A DNA stretch of 64,000 bases, taken from Viridibacillus sp050279675 (lineage in GTDB: Bacteria > Bacillota > Bacilli > Bacillales_A > Planococcaceae). The stretch spans positions 682,001 through 746,000 of the forward strand of contig NZ_JBNNUK010000001.1 in assembly GCF_050279675.1 (NCBI RefSeq), written 5' to 3'. A program made the position numbers and the translations under genes. The notes beneath the pieces were generated by a model. That model made no database searches. It was not told where the DNA came from and worked only from the letters and a program-made list of their open reading frames with translations. This document shows positions 22,657 to 31,562 of the stretch, one piece after another (positions within the stretch are counted from its first letter, which is position 1; each line of letters opens with the position of its first letter).

Positions 22657-23562
22657 ATGAACCAAGATGTACTTGATGCAATACAAGATTATCTACACTT
22701 TTTACGCGTTGAACGCCAGCTTTCTGACAATACATTGCAATCTTATAAAAGAGATATTACTGCTTATACTAAGAATATTTTCGTAAGTCAAGGTGTACAA
22801 TATTTTGACGACATAGATAGAGTGCATATATTACATCATTTACAGATGCTGAAAACATCTGGGAAGTCGGCGCGAACTATTTCAAGACATATTTCATCAA
22901 TTCGTTCATTTCATCAATTTTTATTAAGAGAAAAAAGAGCTAGTGGGGATCCGACTGTGCATTTAGAAATGCCAAAATTAGAGAAAAAATTACCAAAAGT
23001 TTTATCGATTGAAGAAATTGATAACTTAATTGCCATGCCAAATCTTGCAAAACCCCAAGGGATTCGAGATCAAACGATGCTTGAGTTGTTATATGCAAGT
23101 GGTATGCGGATAAGTGAATGTATTGCACTGAATTTAGAAGATGTACATACTACGATGGGCTTCGTACGAGTTTTTGGTAAAGGTGGAAAAGAGCGTATTA
23201 TTCCGCTTGGACGAAAAGCTTTAGAAGCGTGCATGGCATATTTAGAAAAGGGAAGACCAATACTAGAAGATAAGCTACATAAAGCAGAGGCTTTTTTTAT
23301 CAGTCAAAGGGGAGATCGCTTAACACGACAATTTTGTTGGAAATTAATGAAGGATTATGCAGAGAAAGCAGGTATAGATAAAGAAATCACACCACATATT
23401 TTACGTCATTCTTTTGCGACGCATTTAATTGAAAATGGTGCTGATTTACGTGCAGTTCAAGAACTTCTTGGACATGCTGATATTTCAACAACTCAAATTT
23501 ATACACATATTAGTAAGACGCGATTATCGGAAGTATATAAGCAGTTCCACCCACGTGCATAA
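22657..23562 (+). CDS. xerD: Site-specific tyrosine recombinase XerD
   Basis: This is a 301-residue recombinase that acts with XerC (CodV) at the dif site to resolve chromosome dimers. The N-terminal SAM-like domain (1-105) is followed by the catalytic domain with Arg151 (SGMRISE), Lys175, His247 and Arg250 (HILRHSF), His273 (LLGHADI) and Tyr282 (IYTHI), so all catalytic residues are present. ATG follows TAAGGAGGG. It lies between fur and deoB as in B. subtilis (ripX). Confidence 0.96.
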   Translation: MNQDVLDAIQDYLHFLRVERQLSDNTLQSYKRDITAYTKNIFVSQGVQYFDDIDRVHILHHLQMLKTSGKSARTISRHISSIRSFHQFLLREKRASGDPTVHLEMPKLEKKLPKVLSIEEIDNLIAMPNLAKPQGIRDQTMLELLYASGMRISECIALNLEDVHTTMGFVRVFGKGGKERIIPLGRKALEACMAYLEKGRPILEDKLHKAEAFFISQRGDRLTRQFCWKLMKDYAEKAGIDKEITPHILRHSFATHLIENGADLRAVQELLGHADISTTQIYTHISKTRLSEVYKQFHPRA

Positions 23563-23572
23563 AAAAAAATTC

Positions 23573-23602
23573 AAATGTCAGAGGTCTGACATTTATTTTT
23601 TC
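23573..23602 (+). terminator. xerD terminator
   Basis: AAATGTCAG pairs with CTGACATTT across AGGT, followed by ATTTTTTC. Confidence 0.85.
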
Positions 23603-23646
23603 TTATAGTTTGGTAAAATGAATGTAAAGATAAAGGAGGAACACAA

Positions 23647-24831
23647 ATGAACACAAAACCATTTAAACGCATTCACTTAATCGTGATGGATTCAGTAGGT
23701 ATTGGAGAAGCACCTGATGCTGAAAAATTCGGTGATGTAGGTGCAGATACATTAGGTCATATTGCAGAAAAAATGAATGGCTTAACTATGCCCAATATGG
23801 GGGAATTAGGTTTATCAAATATCCGTGAGTTACCTGGTATTACTCCAATCGAAAAACCTGCAGCTTATTTTGGTAAAATGCAAGAAGCTTCAGTGGGGAA
23901 AGATACAATGACTGGTCACTGGGAAATTATGGGTTTGAATATTGATAAACCGTTCAAAGTGTATCCTGAAGGCTTCCCACAAACTTTAATCGAGCAATTA
24001 GAAGAACGTACTGGTCGCAAAGTACTTTGTAACAAGCCAGCAAGTGGTACGCAAGTGATTGACGATTACGGTGAAGAGCATATGAAAACAGGCGCTATTA
24101 TCGTCTATACATCTGCTGATCCAGTATTGCAAATTGCAGCACATGAAGAAATTGTTCCATTAGAGGAATTGTATAAAATTTGTGAAATTGCTCGTGAATT
24201 GACTTTACAACCTGAATATTTAGTAGGCCGTGTAATTGCTCGTCCTTTCATTGGGACTCCAGGTAAATTTGAGCGTACATCGAATCGTCATGATTATGCT
24301 TTAAAACCATTTGGACGTACAGTGATGAATGAATTAAAAGATGCTAAATTTGATGTCATTGCATTAGGTAAAATTTCAGATATTTTTAACAATGAAGGCG
24401 TAACAGAAGCAATCCGTACAAAGGATAATACAGATGGTATGGACAAGATATCACAAGTTGTACGTAAGGATTTCCACGGCTTATCATTCTTAAACTTAGT
24501 TGACTTTGATGCAGCTTATGGTCATCGCAGAGATCCAATTGGATATGGTGAAGCGTTAGAAGAATTTGACCGTCGTTTACCAGAAGTTTTGGAAGCGCTG
24601 ACGGAAAATGATCTATTAATAATAACAGCTGACCATGGAAATGATCCAACTTTCCCTGGAAGTGATCATACTCGAGAATATGTGCCATTAATCGCTTATT
24701 CACCACGCTTTAAAGAAGGTCATGAATTACCATTACGACTTACATTTGCTGATATAGGTGCTACAGTTGCAGAAAACTTCAATGTAAAATTACCTGAATT
24801 CGGCACAAGCTTTTTATCAAATTTAAAATAA
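23647..24831 (+). CDS. deoB: Phosphopentomutase
   Basis: This is a 394-residue alkaline-phosphatase-superfamily enzyme that interconverts (deoxy)ribose-1-P and -5-P, linking nucleoside salvage to central metabolism. Metal and active-site segments are VMDSVGIGEAPDA at the start, the phospho-Thr loop GKDTMTGHWE, and TADHGNDPTFPGSDHTREYV near the end. It has a strong ribosome binding site (AAAGGAGG). It is 16 bases before pdp, so the two form a nucleoside-catabolic operon. B. subtilis has drm-pupG here. Confidence 0.96.
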   Translation: MNTKPFKRIHLIVMDSVGIGEAPDAEKFGDVGADTLGHIAEKMNGLTMPNMGELGLSNIRELPGITPIEKPAAYFGKMQEASVGKDTMTGHWEIMGLNIDKPFKVYPEGFPQTLIEQLEERTGRKVLCNKPASGTQVIDDYGEEHMKTGAIIVYTSADPVLQIAAHEEIVPLEELYKICEIARELTLQPEYLVGRVIARPFIGTPGKFERTSNRHDYALKPFGRTVMNELKDAKFDVIALGKISDIFNNEGVTEAIRTKDNTDGMDKISQVVRKDFHGLSFLNLVDFDAAYGHRRDPIGYGEALEEFDRRLPEVLEALTENDLLIITADHGNDPTFPGSDHTREYVPLIAYSPRFKEGHELPLRLTFADIGATVAENFNVKLPEFGTSFLSNLK

Positions 24832-24847
24832 GCGAGGGAATAATTAA

Positions 24848-26152
24848 ATGCGAATAGTTGATATTATTGAAAAAAAACGCGATGGTGGAGAATTAACTAC
24901 AGAAGAGATTCGCTTTTTCGTAGAAGGTTATACAAATGGTTCTATTCCAGATTATCAAGCAAGTAGTTTATTGATGGCTATTTATTTCAAAGATATGAAC
25001 GATCGTGAACGTGCAGATTTAACAATGGCAATGGTTGAATCTGGAGATCAGATTGATCTTTCAAAAATCGAAGGTATTAAAGTTGATAAGCATTCTACTG
25101 GTGGAGTTGGTGACACAACAACGTTAGTATTAGGCCCTCTAGTAGCTGCTGTCGGTGTTCCTGTTGCGAAGATGAGTGGACGCGGTTTAGGTCATACAGG
25201 AGGCACTATTGATAAATTAGAGGCAATTGAAGGTTTCCATGTTGAATTGACGACAGAGCAATTTATTGAGCAAGTAAATGACATTAAATTAGCTGTTATT
25301 GGTCAAACCGGTAACTTAACACCTGCAGATAAAAAATTATACGCTCTAAGAGATGTGACAGCGACAGTAAGTAGCATCCCTTTAATCGCGAGCTCAATTA
25401 TGAGTAAAAAAATTGCCGCAGGTGCAGATGCTATTGTACTTGATGTAAAAACAGGTGAAGGTGCCTTCATGAAGACTGTTGAAGATGCGAAAAATTTAGC
25501 ACATGCAATGGTCCAAATTGGCAATAATGTCGGTCGTAACACAATGGCTATTATTTCTGATATGAGCCAACCGCTTGGTTTTGCGATTGGAAATGCATTA
25601 GAAGTAAAAGAAGCAATTGATACTTTACGAGGAGAGGGTCCGGAAGATTTAACGGAGCTTTGCTTAACTCTTGGCAGTCAAATGGTGGTTCTAGGTGGTC
25701 ACGCGAAAACAATCGAAGAAGCGCGTGAACAATTACTTGAAGTTATCAAAAATGGTAGCGCATTAGAAATCTTCAAACAATTTATTGAAGGACAAGGTGG
25801 TAACCCTGCAGTTGTGGATGATACTTCATTGTTGCCGCAAGCTCAATATACTTTCGAAGTACCAGCAAAAGAAGATGGCTTTGTATCATTCATCGAAGCA
25901 GATGAAGTTGGAACTGCGGCTATGCTTTTAGGCGCTGGTCGAGCAACAAAAGAGTCTACTATCGACTTAGCTGTTGGTCTAATGCTGCGCAAAAAAGTTG
26001 GCGATAAAGTAACGAAAGGTGAGTCTCTGGTGACAATTTATGCAAACCAAGAAGATGTTTCATCAGTGATTGATAAAATATATTCACATATTAATATTGC
26101 CAAAGAAGCACCTCAAGCACCGAAATTAATCGAGGCTATCATTACAGAATAA
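24848..26152 (+). CDS. pdp: Pyrimidine-nucleoside phosphorylase
   Basis: This is a 434-residue enzyme that phosphorolyses uridine, thymidine and deoxyuridine to base and sugar-1-P, which DeoB then isomerises. It contains KHSTGGVGDTTTLVLGPLVA and MSGRGLGHTGGTIDKLEAIE, the family signature, and a C-terminal biotinyl-like domain (KKVGDKVTKGESLVTIYANQ). It could be annotated deoA, but Firmicutes enzymes with relaxed specificity are called Pdp. B. subtilis carries the purine phosphorylase pupG in this place, so the operon has switched substrate class. Confidence 0.95.
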   Translation: MRIVDIIEKKRDGGELTTEEIRFFVEGYTNGSIPDYQASSLLMAIYFKDMNDRERADLTMAMVESGDQIDLSKIEGIKVDKHSTGGVGDTTTLVLGPLVAAVGVPVAKMSGRGLGHTGGTIDKLEAIEGFHVELTTEQFIEQVNDIKLAVIGQTGNLTPADKKLYALRDVTATVSSIPLIASSIMSKKIAAGADAIVLDVKTGEGAFMKTVEDAKNLAHAMVQIGNNVGRNTMAIISDMSQPLGFAIGNALEVKEAIDTLRGEGPEDLTELCLTLGSQMVVLGGHAKTIEEAREQLLEVIKNGSALEIFKQFIEGQGGNPAVVDDTSLLPQAQYTFEVPAKEDGFVSFIEADEVGTAAMLLGAGRATKESTIDLAVGLMLRKKVGDKVTKGESLVTIYANQEDVSSVIDKIYSHINIAKEAPQAPKLIEAIITE

Positions 26153-26165
26153 TTTTTTGAAAAGC

Positions 26166-26198
26166 TGTTACTCAATTAAATGAGTAACAGTTTTTTTG
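26166..26198 (+). terminator. pdp terminator
   Basis: CTGTTACTCA pairs perfectly with TGAGTAACAG across a six-base loop, followed by seven T. Confidence 0.95.
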
Positions 26199-26206
26199 TT
26201 GATTAA

Positions 26207-26392
26207 ATGTTTAGGACTCAAAAAATGGAAATGAATGATTTTGTATTAACGCCATGTCGGCAAAGAGCATACGTTCTTTATTTTTCTTCACCGAAACAAT
26301 CCAAAACTCGAGAGTCAAGAGTTGAAAAAAGCATGCAGCAAAATTTCAATGGAAAGGGATTAAATTGCTGGTGCACCATTTGGCAGAGATGA
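26207..26392 (+). pseudogene. YdeI/OmdA-type (DUF1801 relative) C-terminal fragment
   Basis: The frame encodes LTPCRQRAYVLYFSSPKQSK and TRESRVEKSMQQ-NGKGLN. This is the conserved C-terminal end of YdeI-type proteins (usual LTPGRQRGYVLHFS-AKQSKTR). The N-terminal two thirds are missing and there is no start context. A second short fragment reading MKNFGICRETYKSTLDAYSQ follows at about 26388. Both are relics. B. subtilis has dacF in this interval. Confidence 0.65.
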
Positions 26393-26498
26393 AAAATTTC
26401 GGTATTTGCCGTGAAACTTATAAATCAACTTTAGATGCATACTCACAAACTAAAAATATCTCCTTACTAAACTAAGAGGGCTATAGTGCAACAACAAT

Positions 26499-26548
26499 AT
26501 TAAAAGGGCTACCCATATAGATGTTTCTATATGGGTAGCCCTTTTAAT
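26499..26548. repeat. Perfect 22-base inverted repeat (strong hairpin)
   Basis: ATTAAAAGGGCTACCCATATAG at 26499-26520 is perfectly complementary to 26527-26548 with loop ATGTTT. It is longer than ordinary terminators, and its A/T-rich ends could make it a bidirectional terminator. It follows only gene relics. Confidence 0.8.
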
Positions 26549-26857
26549 ATCAACTAACCAAAATATAATTATCTTGAAAATTGGCTTTTTATGTTTAACA
26601 GAACTAATAATCCTTTAGAAAACAGACAAAAACTAAAATGTTGTGAAATGGGATCTCTATTCAAATAAGGAGAATGTCTTGTTGTCCTAATTTTTTAATG
26701 CCACATCTTCCTTCATACAATATTGTTTTTTTTTGAATAGAGATTTTTTTTGATTAAAATTACCTCGAATCTCCAATACTTGTAGATAAAGATGCCATCC
26801 ATTTACTGTCGATTTAGTTCTAATTTTAGAAGGTTTCTTCTTAAATTGTCATGCGGA
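26549..26857. other. Gap before spoIIA without a gene
   Basis: No credible ORF. TGTCGAT at 26807-26813 is one base from the short Spo0A core TGTCGAA and could contribute to Spo0A control of spoIIA, but the wider match is poor. Confidence 0.4.
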
Positions 26858-26883
26858 AGGATAACGCAAAACAAATGTGGAAT
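26858..26883 (+). promoter_or_regulatory. Sigma-H promoter of the spoIIA operon
   Basis: AGGATAA (26858-26864) and GTGGAAT (26877-26883), spaced 12 bases, fit the sigma-H consensus RnAGGAwWW-N11-12-RnnGAAT at every fixed position. It lies 25 bases before the spoIIAA start. spoIIA is a known sigma-H operon, so function and sequence agree. Confidence 0.85.
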
Positions 26884-26908
26884 ATGCTTGTGAAAAGGAG
26901 GTATGACT

Positions 26909-27262
26909 ATGCAACAACTAATTCAACTGACAGTGGATGGCATTGCCGTTATTCGTTTAAAAGGTGATTTAGACCATCACGCTGCAAACCGTATTCGAGA
27001 AGATATTTCACAAGCAATATACCAAGGTAGCGTTCACGCAATTATTTGGAACTTAGGTGACCTACAGTTTATGGATAGCGCTGGTATTGGTTTGATCTTA
27101 GGAAGGATGCGTGATTTAGCTCCTATCAATGGACAAACCGTCATCTTAAATCCGTCTGCTACGATGCAGAAAATATTCCAGTTTTCAGGGTTGTCTAAAT
27201 ATATTTGGCAAGGAACAGAAGATGAAGTAATTCGAACTTTAGGGGGGATTTTGAATGGATAA
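26909..27262 (+). CDS. spoIIAA: Anti-sigma-F factor antagonist SpoIIAA
   Basis: This is a 117-residue STAS-domain protein. Ser57 in LQFMDSAGIGL is the residue phosphorylated by SpoIIAB. Once dephosphorylated by SpoIIE in the forespore, SpoIIAA binds SpoIIAB and frees sigma F. ATG 26909 is used because AAAGGAGG is seven bases before it. The ATG at 26903 touches that site. It is the first gene of the sigma-H-driven operon and overlaps spoIIAB by eight bases. Confidence 0.96.
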   Translation: MQQLIQLTVDGIAVIRLKGDLDHHAANRIREDISQAIYQGSVHAIIWNLGDLQFMDSAGIGLILGRMRDLAPINGQTVILNPSATMQKIFQFSGLSKYIWQGTEDEVIRTLGGILNG

Positions 27263-27701
27263 TGAAATGACTTTATCGTTTTTAGCGGTCAGTGAAAATG
27301 AAGCACTAGCGCGTATGGCGATGACGAGTTTCATGACAGTGCTAGATCCAACGATTGAGGAATTGTCCGAGGTGAAAACTGTCATTTCAGAAGCAGTTAC
27401 AAACGCTATTATTCATGGTTATGAGGAAAATCGCACAGGTATTGTAACTGTTTATGCTACTCGTGTTGATCGCGAAGTGACTGTGACGATTTCTGATCAG
27501 GGATGTGGAATTGAAGACGTACAGCAAGCAATGGAACCTTTATATACTACAAAGCAGCAAATGGATCGCTCTGGTATGGGCTTTACAATTATGGAAAGCT
27601 TCACGGATCAGTTATCTGTTAAATCCGAACGCGGGAAAGGGACAACGGTCACCTTCAAGAAGCAATTTCAACCAGTAGGTTCACCGTTTGCCGCTAGGTG
27701 A
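27255..27701 (+). CDS. spoIIAB: Anti-sigma-F factor and kinase SpoIIAB
   Basis: This is a 148-residue GHKL-fold Ser kinase. The ATP-binding boxes are EAVTNAIIHGYEEN (N box), SDQGCGIEDV (G1) and MDRSGMGFTIMESF (G2), with KGTTVTFKK at the end. It holds sigma F inactive and phosphorylates SpoIIAA. Its start overlaps the end of spoIIAA, and sigF starts five bases after its stop, so stoichiometric production by coupled translation is likely. Confidence 0.97.
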   Translation: MDNEMTLSFLAVSENEALARMAMTSFMTVLDPTIEELSEVKTVISEAVTNAIIHGYEENRTGIVTVYATRVDREVTVTISDQGCGIEDVQQAMEPLYTTKQQMDRSGMGFTIMESFTDQLSVKSERGKGTTVTFKKQFQPVGSPFAAR

Positions 27702-27705
27702 GAAA

Positions 27706-28494
27706 ATGACATCTAAACCACAAGCCTCTTCCATATTGCTGACACAGGAGAAAATGCGAGAGCTCATACTGCAGTCTCAAGCTGGCGATGCTAACGCTAG
27801 AAAGGAGATGGTGGAGGGGAATACGCGTCTTGTCTGGTCAATCGTACAGCGTTTTGCATCACGCGGGGCAGATTTAGAAGATCTTTTTCAAATTGGTTGT
27901 ATTGGTTTGATGAAGTCAATAGACAAATTTGATCTGTCATACCAAGTGAAATTTTCAACGTACGCAGTACCTATGATAATCGGAGAAATTCAGCGGTTTT
28001 TACGGGATGACGGTATGGTTAAAGTAAGCCGATCTATTAGAGAGCTTAACTATAAAATTCGCCATGCCACAGATGATTTTCTTAAAATCAATGAGAGACC
28101 CCCTACCATGAAGGAATTGGCCGATTTGTTGGAAGTCACAACTGATGAAATATCAATGGCTTCTGATGCTCTAAGGGACCCTGCATCACTGCATGAACAG
28201 TTATTCGAAAGTGATGGTGATCCAATTACGTTAATGGATCAAATGAGAGATGCTACCTCAGAAAGGCCTTTTGAGCATATACCACTTCGAGACATTTTAA
28301 CGAGACTTGGTAAAAGGGAACAATCTGTAATCTATTTACGCTATTACTTAGATTGTACTCAAAGTGAAATTGCTGAGAGACTTGGCATTTCACAAGTACA
28401 AGTATCGCGACTAGAAAAACGAATCTTATCACAGTTGAAAGTATGGCTAGCACCAGGTCAATTGAAAGGATTAGAAAAGGCGGCAAAAAAATGA
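27706..28494 (+). CDS. sigF: RNA polymerase sigma factor SigF (SpoIIAC)
   Basis: This is a 262-residue sigma-70 family factor; B. subtilis has 255. Region 2 contains GADLEDLFQIGCIGLMKSID and KFSTYAVPMIIGEIQRFLRD, region 3 is around RSIRELNYKIRHATDDF, and the region 4 helix-turn-helix is CTQSEIAERLGISQVQVSRL. It directs the first forespore-specific gene expression. ATG 27706 follows AGGTGAG. An in-frame TTG 18 bases earlier overlaps spoIIAB and is less likely. Confidence 0.96.
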   Translation: MTSKPQASSILLTQEKMRELILQSQAGDANARKEMVEGNTRLVWSIVQRFASRGADLEDLFQIGCIGLMKSIDKFDLSYQVKFSTYAVPMIIGEIQRFLRDDGMVKVSRSIRELNYKIRHATDDFLKINERPPTMKELADLLEVTTDEISMASDALRDPASLHEQLFESDGDPITLMDQMRDATSERPFEHIPLRDILTRLGKREQSVIYLRYYLDCTQSEIAERLGISQVQVSRLEKRILSQLKVWLAPGQLKGLEKAAKK

Positions 28495-29951
28495 CTGAAG
28501 AACAAAAACCTATTTTCGCAAGTATAGAAGAAGCAGAAAAGTTTATGATTTCAAAATTCGGTGAAAGTGAAAGCTTTGATATAGGAATGAAACATTTGCA
28601 TTTACACAAAATGCCGGTGTTCTCTATTTATATTAATGGGCTCATTGATAGTGCCAACTTCACAGAAATTCTTGTCAATATTCAACCGACTCAAGAGGTA
28701 GATGGATACACGCCTGAAAATGAGTCGGAATTTTTCCAATTTTGCTTCCCATATTTTGCTTGGGAACCGATGAAGAGTCAGGAACAGCTATTAACTGCGA
28801 TATTAGGGGGCCAGGTGGCGTTTATTACTCCATCTGGCTATGCTTTTATAGCAGATTTAAGAGCTTATCCTGGTAGACAACCTGATGAACCTGATAATGA
28901 AAAAGTTGTTAGGGGATCACGTGATGGATTTACAGAAAATATTGTACAAAACTCAGGGCTTATAAGAAGGCGAATTCGAGATGCAACTTTGCGTTTTGAA
29001 CTGCATCAAATCTCAGATAAAGGCAAGACAGATACGGCAATCATCTTTATGAAGGGTATTGCGAATGAGGACCATCTTAATTATATACGTCAGCGTATGA
29101 AGAAAATTCAACATGATGGTTTAACAATGGCGGATAAATCACTAGAGGAATGGTTGTTTAAACAAGGTTTCCATCCACTGCCTTTTGTACGATACACTGA
29201 GCGACCTGATATTACTGCGGCTCATTTATTAGAAGGTCATATCGCGATTCTTGTCGATACGTCACCTTCTGTTATTTTAGTACCCGTGACCTTTTTCCAT
29301 CACTTACAACATGCAGAGGAATATCGTCAGGCCCCATTTATCGGGACAGTTGTCCGATTCATACGCTTCTTCGGGACTTTTTTAAGCCTCATATTATTAC
29401 CCCTTTGGTATTTATTAATCAAGCATCATGAATTGGTTCCTACGTTTTTAGATTTCATCGGAGTAGATAAGAAGTCCGCCATACCGATATTACTCCAAAT
29501 ATTAATAGCAGATTCAGGGATAGAATACTTGCGGCTTGCCTCTATTCATACACCAACTCCACTATCCACTGCGATGGGATTAATCGCAGGGGTCGTTATC
29601 GGACAGATTGCAATTGATGTCGGGCTATTTTCACCTGAAGTTGTGTTATATACCGCAGTTACTGCCATTTTCACATTTGTAATTCCTTCGTATGAATTGA
29701 GTATAACTATAAAAGCATTTAGGATTGTTCTATTACTCTTTACCGCATGGCTCGGAGTGAATGGATTCTTCTTAGGTATATTAGGGCTTTCATTATATAT
29801 TTGCTCTTTACGACCAATGAATGTACCTTATATGTGGCCATTTGTTCCATTCTTCCCACAAGCATTTTTACGTATATTCATACGATTCCCTATAACGAGC
29901 GATGCTTTAAGACCGTATATTGTAGGTGCAAAACAGCGAAAACGTTCATGA
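28491..29951 (+). CDS. spoVAF: Spore germination protein SpoVAF (GerA family A subunit-like)
   Basis: This is a 486-residue protein; B. subtilis SpoVAF has 493. The long soluble N-terminal part has RRRIRDATLRFELHQISDKG and the family block KSLEEWLFKQG-HPLPFVRYTERPD with HLLEGHIAILVDTSPS. Four or more membrane helices follow from about residue 290. SpoVAF is a GerA-type subunit linked to the SpoVA channel in dipicolinic acid release during germination. Its ATG overlaps the sigF stop (ATGA). In B. subtilis, spoVAA-AE separate sigF from spoVAF. Here they are absent. Confidence 0.92.
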   Translation: MTEEQKPIFASIEEAEKFMISKFGESESFDIGMKHLHLHKMPVFSIYINGLIDSANFTEILVNIQPTQEVDGYTPENESEFFQFCFPYFAWEPMKSQEQLLTAILGGQVAFITPSGYAFIADLRAYPGRQPDEPDNEKVVRGSRDGFTENIVQNSGLIRRRIRDATLRFELHQISDKGKTDTAIIFMKGIANEDHLNYIRQRMKKIQHDGLTMADKSLEEWLFKQGFHPLPFVRYTERPDITAAHLLEGHIAILVDTSPSVILVPVTFFHHLQHAEEYRQAPFIGTVVRFIRFFGTFLSLILLPLWYLLIKHHELVPTFLDFIGVDKKSAIPILLQILIADSGIEYLRLASIHTPTPLSTAMGLIAGVVIGQIAIDVGLFSPEVVLYTAVTAIFTFVIPSYELSITIKAFRIVLLLFTAWLGVNGFFLGILGLSLYICSLRPMNVPYMWPFVPFFPQAFLRIFIRFPITSDALRPYIVGAKQRKRS

Positions 29952-30052
29952 TATGCCATTGCATACATTTCTCTTTCTATGATAAAGTTCAATTAGTTAT
30001 AGAAAAATTCCGTGAATTCTTTTTGGTGATACGGGTAAAGGGAGAGATTTGA

Positions 30053-31378
30053 ATGCATTTATATGGGACTCAAAACGTAACTGAAAATGGTCATTTAACT
30101 ATCGGACAAGTAGACGCTATAGATCTAACAAAAACATATGGTACACCTTTATTCGTTTACGATACAGCGCTTTTCCGTGAGCGAGCGCAAGGTTTTATTA
30201 ATACTTTTAAAAATGCAGGTGTGCAAGCACAAGTTGCTTATGCTAGTAAGGCGTTTTCAAGCGTTGCAATCTATCAATTAGCGGCTGAAGAAGGACTATC
30301 AGTCGATGTTGTTTCTGGTGGTGAGCTATATACCGCTTTAAAAGCAGGTTTCCCAAGCGAACGCATTCATTTCCATGGTAATAATAAAAGCTACGATGAA
30401 TTAAATCTTGCTTTCGATTCGAAAATTGGATGTATTGTAATTGATAATTTTGATGAAATTGATGCCTTGAAACAACTATCTGAAGCACGTCAACAAAAAA
30501 TGCACGTCCTAATTCGTGTGACGCCAGGAGTAGAGGCGCATACACATGACTTTATTACAACAGGTCAAGCAGATTCTAAATTTGGTTTTGACTTAAATAA
30601 TGGACAAGCGGACTGTGCATTTACACTACTGCAAAATCACACATATTTAGATTTACAAGGAATGCATTGTCATATTGGTTCACAAATCTTTGATACAGCA
30701 GCTTTCAGCTTAGCAGCAAAAAAAATAAGCGATAAAATGGGCGAATGGTATAAAGAATCCGGCTTCATTAGCCAAGTATTAAATTTAGGTGGAGGATTCG
30801 GAATTCGTTATACAGAAGAGGACACACCACTTCAACCAGCAGTTTATGTAGATGATATGATTAAAGCGGTACAACAAGAGATGGCTGCTTTTTCAATGCC
30901 GATGCCTGAGATTTGGATTGAACCGGGTCGTTCGTTAGTTGGAGACGCTGGTACTACACTTTATTCAGTCGGTTCTCAAAAGGAAGTTCCTAATACGAGA
31001 AATTATCTTGCGGTTGATGGTGGGATGTCTGATAATATACGTCCAGCTCTATACGACGCAAAATACGAGGCTGTCATTGCCAATAAAATGAATGACAAAT
31101 TAGTTAACACATATACGATTGCTGGTAAGTTATGCGAGTCTGGTGATAAACTAATTGAGGATATTACGTTGCCGAAGGCAGAATCAGGGGACGTTTTGGC
31201 TGTGTTCTGTACAGGGGCGTATGGTTACTCAATGGCGAGTAACTATAATCGTATACCAAGGCCGGCTGTCGTTTTTGCGGAAAATGGAGCGCACCAATTA
31301 GTTGTGAAGCGCGAAAGTTATGAAGATCTTGTGAAGCTTGACCTTCCTCTAACGATTGGGAAGGAGGTAAATCGTTAA
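30053..31378 (+). CDS. lysA: Diaminopimelate decarboxylase
   Basis: This is a 441-residue PLP enzyme of fold type III that makes lysine from meso-diaminopimelate. The PLP Lys is in AYASKAFSS. Other motifs are HCHIGSQIFD, LNLGGGFGIRY, EPGRSLVGDAG and a C-terminal ESGDKLIED and GAYGYSMASNYN. It follows spoVAF by about 100 bases as in B. subtilis, where lysA expression in late sporulation lowers DAP use. A small ORF overlapping the same ribosome loading region follows directly. Confidence 0.97.
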   Translation: MHLYGTQNVTENGHLTIGQVDAIDLTKTYGTPLFVYDTALFRERAQGFINTFKNAGVQAQVAYASKAFSSVAIYQLAAEEGLSVDVVSGGELYTALKAGFPSERIHFHGNNKSYDELNLAFDSKIGCIVIDNFDEIDALKQLSEARQQKMHVLIRVTPGVEAHTHDFITTGQADSKFGFDLNNGQADCAFTLLQNHTYLDLQGMHCHIGSQIFDTAAFSLAAKKISDKMGEWYKESGFISQVLNLGGGFGIRYTEEDTPLQPAVYVDDMIKAVQQEMAAFSMPMPEIWIEPGRSLVGDAGTTLYSVGSQKEVPNTRNYLAVDGGMSDNIRPALYDAKYEAVIANKMNDKLVNTYTIAGKLCESGDKLIEDITLPKAESGDVLAVFCTGAYGYSMASNYNRIPRPAVVFAENGAHQLVVKRESYEDLVKLDLPLTIGKEVNR

Positions 31379-31483
31379 TTGAAGAAAAGTAATATTTTAT
31401 TACTTCTGTTATTCCTAATATTAACAACTGCATGGGGCGTTATTTATTGGCTTTATATTGCTCCATCCAGTATAGGTAAATAA
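31379..31483 (+). CDS. Small membrane protein coupled to lysA (34 aa)
   Basis: The TTG start directly abuts the lysA stop, and AAGGAGG lies 11 bases upstream, inside lysA. The 34 residues are KKS, an uninterrupted hydrophobic helix (NILLLLLFLILTTAWGVIYW) and LYIAPSSIGK, so it is a single-pass membrane peptide. I do not recognise it. Its placement suggests translational coupling with lysA. A small regulatory or sporulation membrane protein is possible, without direct evidence. Confidence 0.55.
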   Translation: MKKSNILLLLLFLILTTAWGVIYWLYIAPSSIGK

Positions 31484-31562
31484 TGTGAATCTATTTGCGT
31501 AATTTTTGCTTTTCGTGTAGGATGTTGAAAGATACTTAAAGGCAAAAAGAGGGATCATATAA

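Noticed and set aside
26799..26813. Spo0A box before spoIIA
   Set aside because: TGTCGAT matches only 6 of 9 positions of the full consensus, too weak to list as a site.
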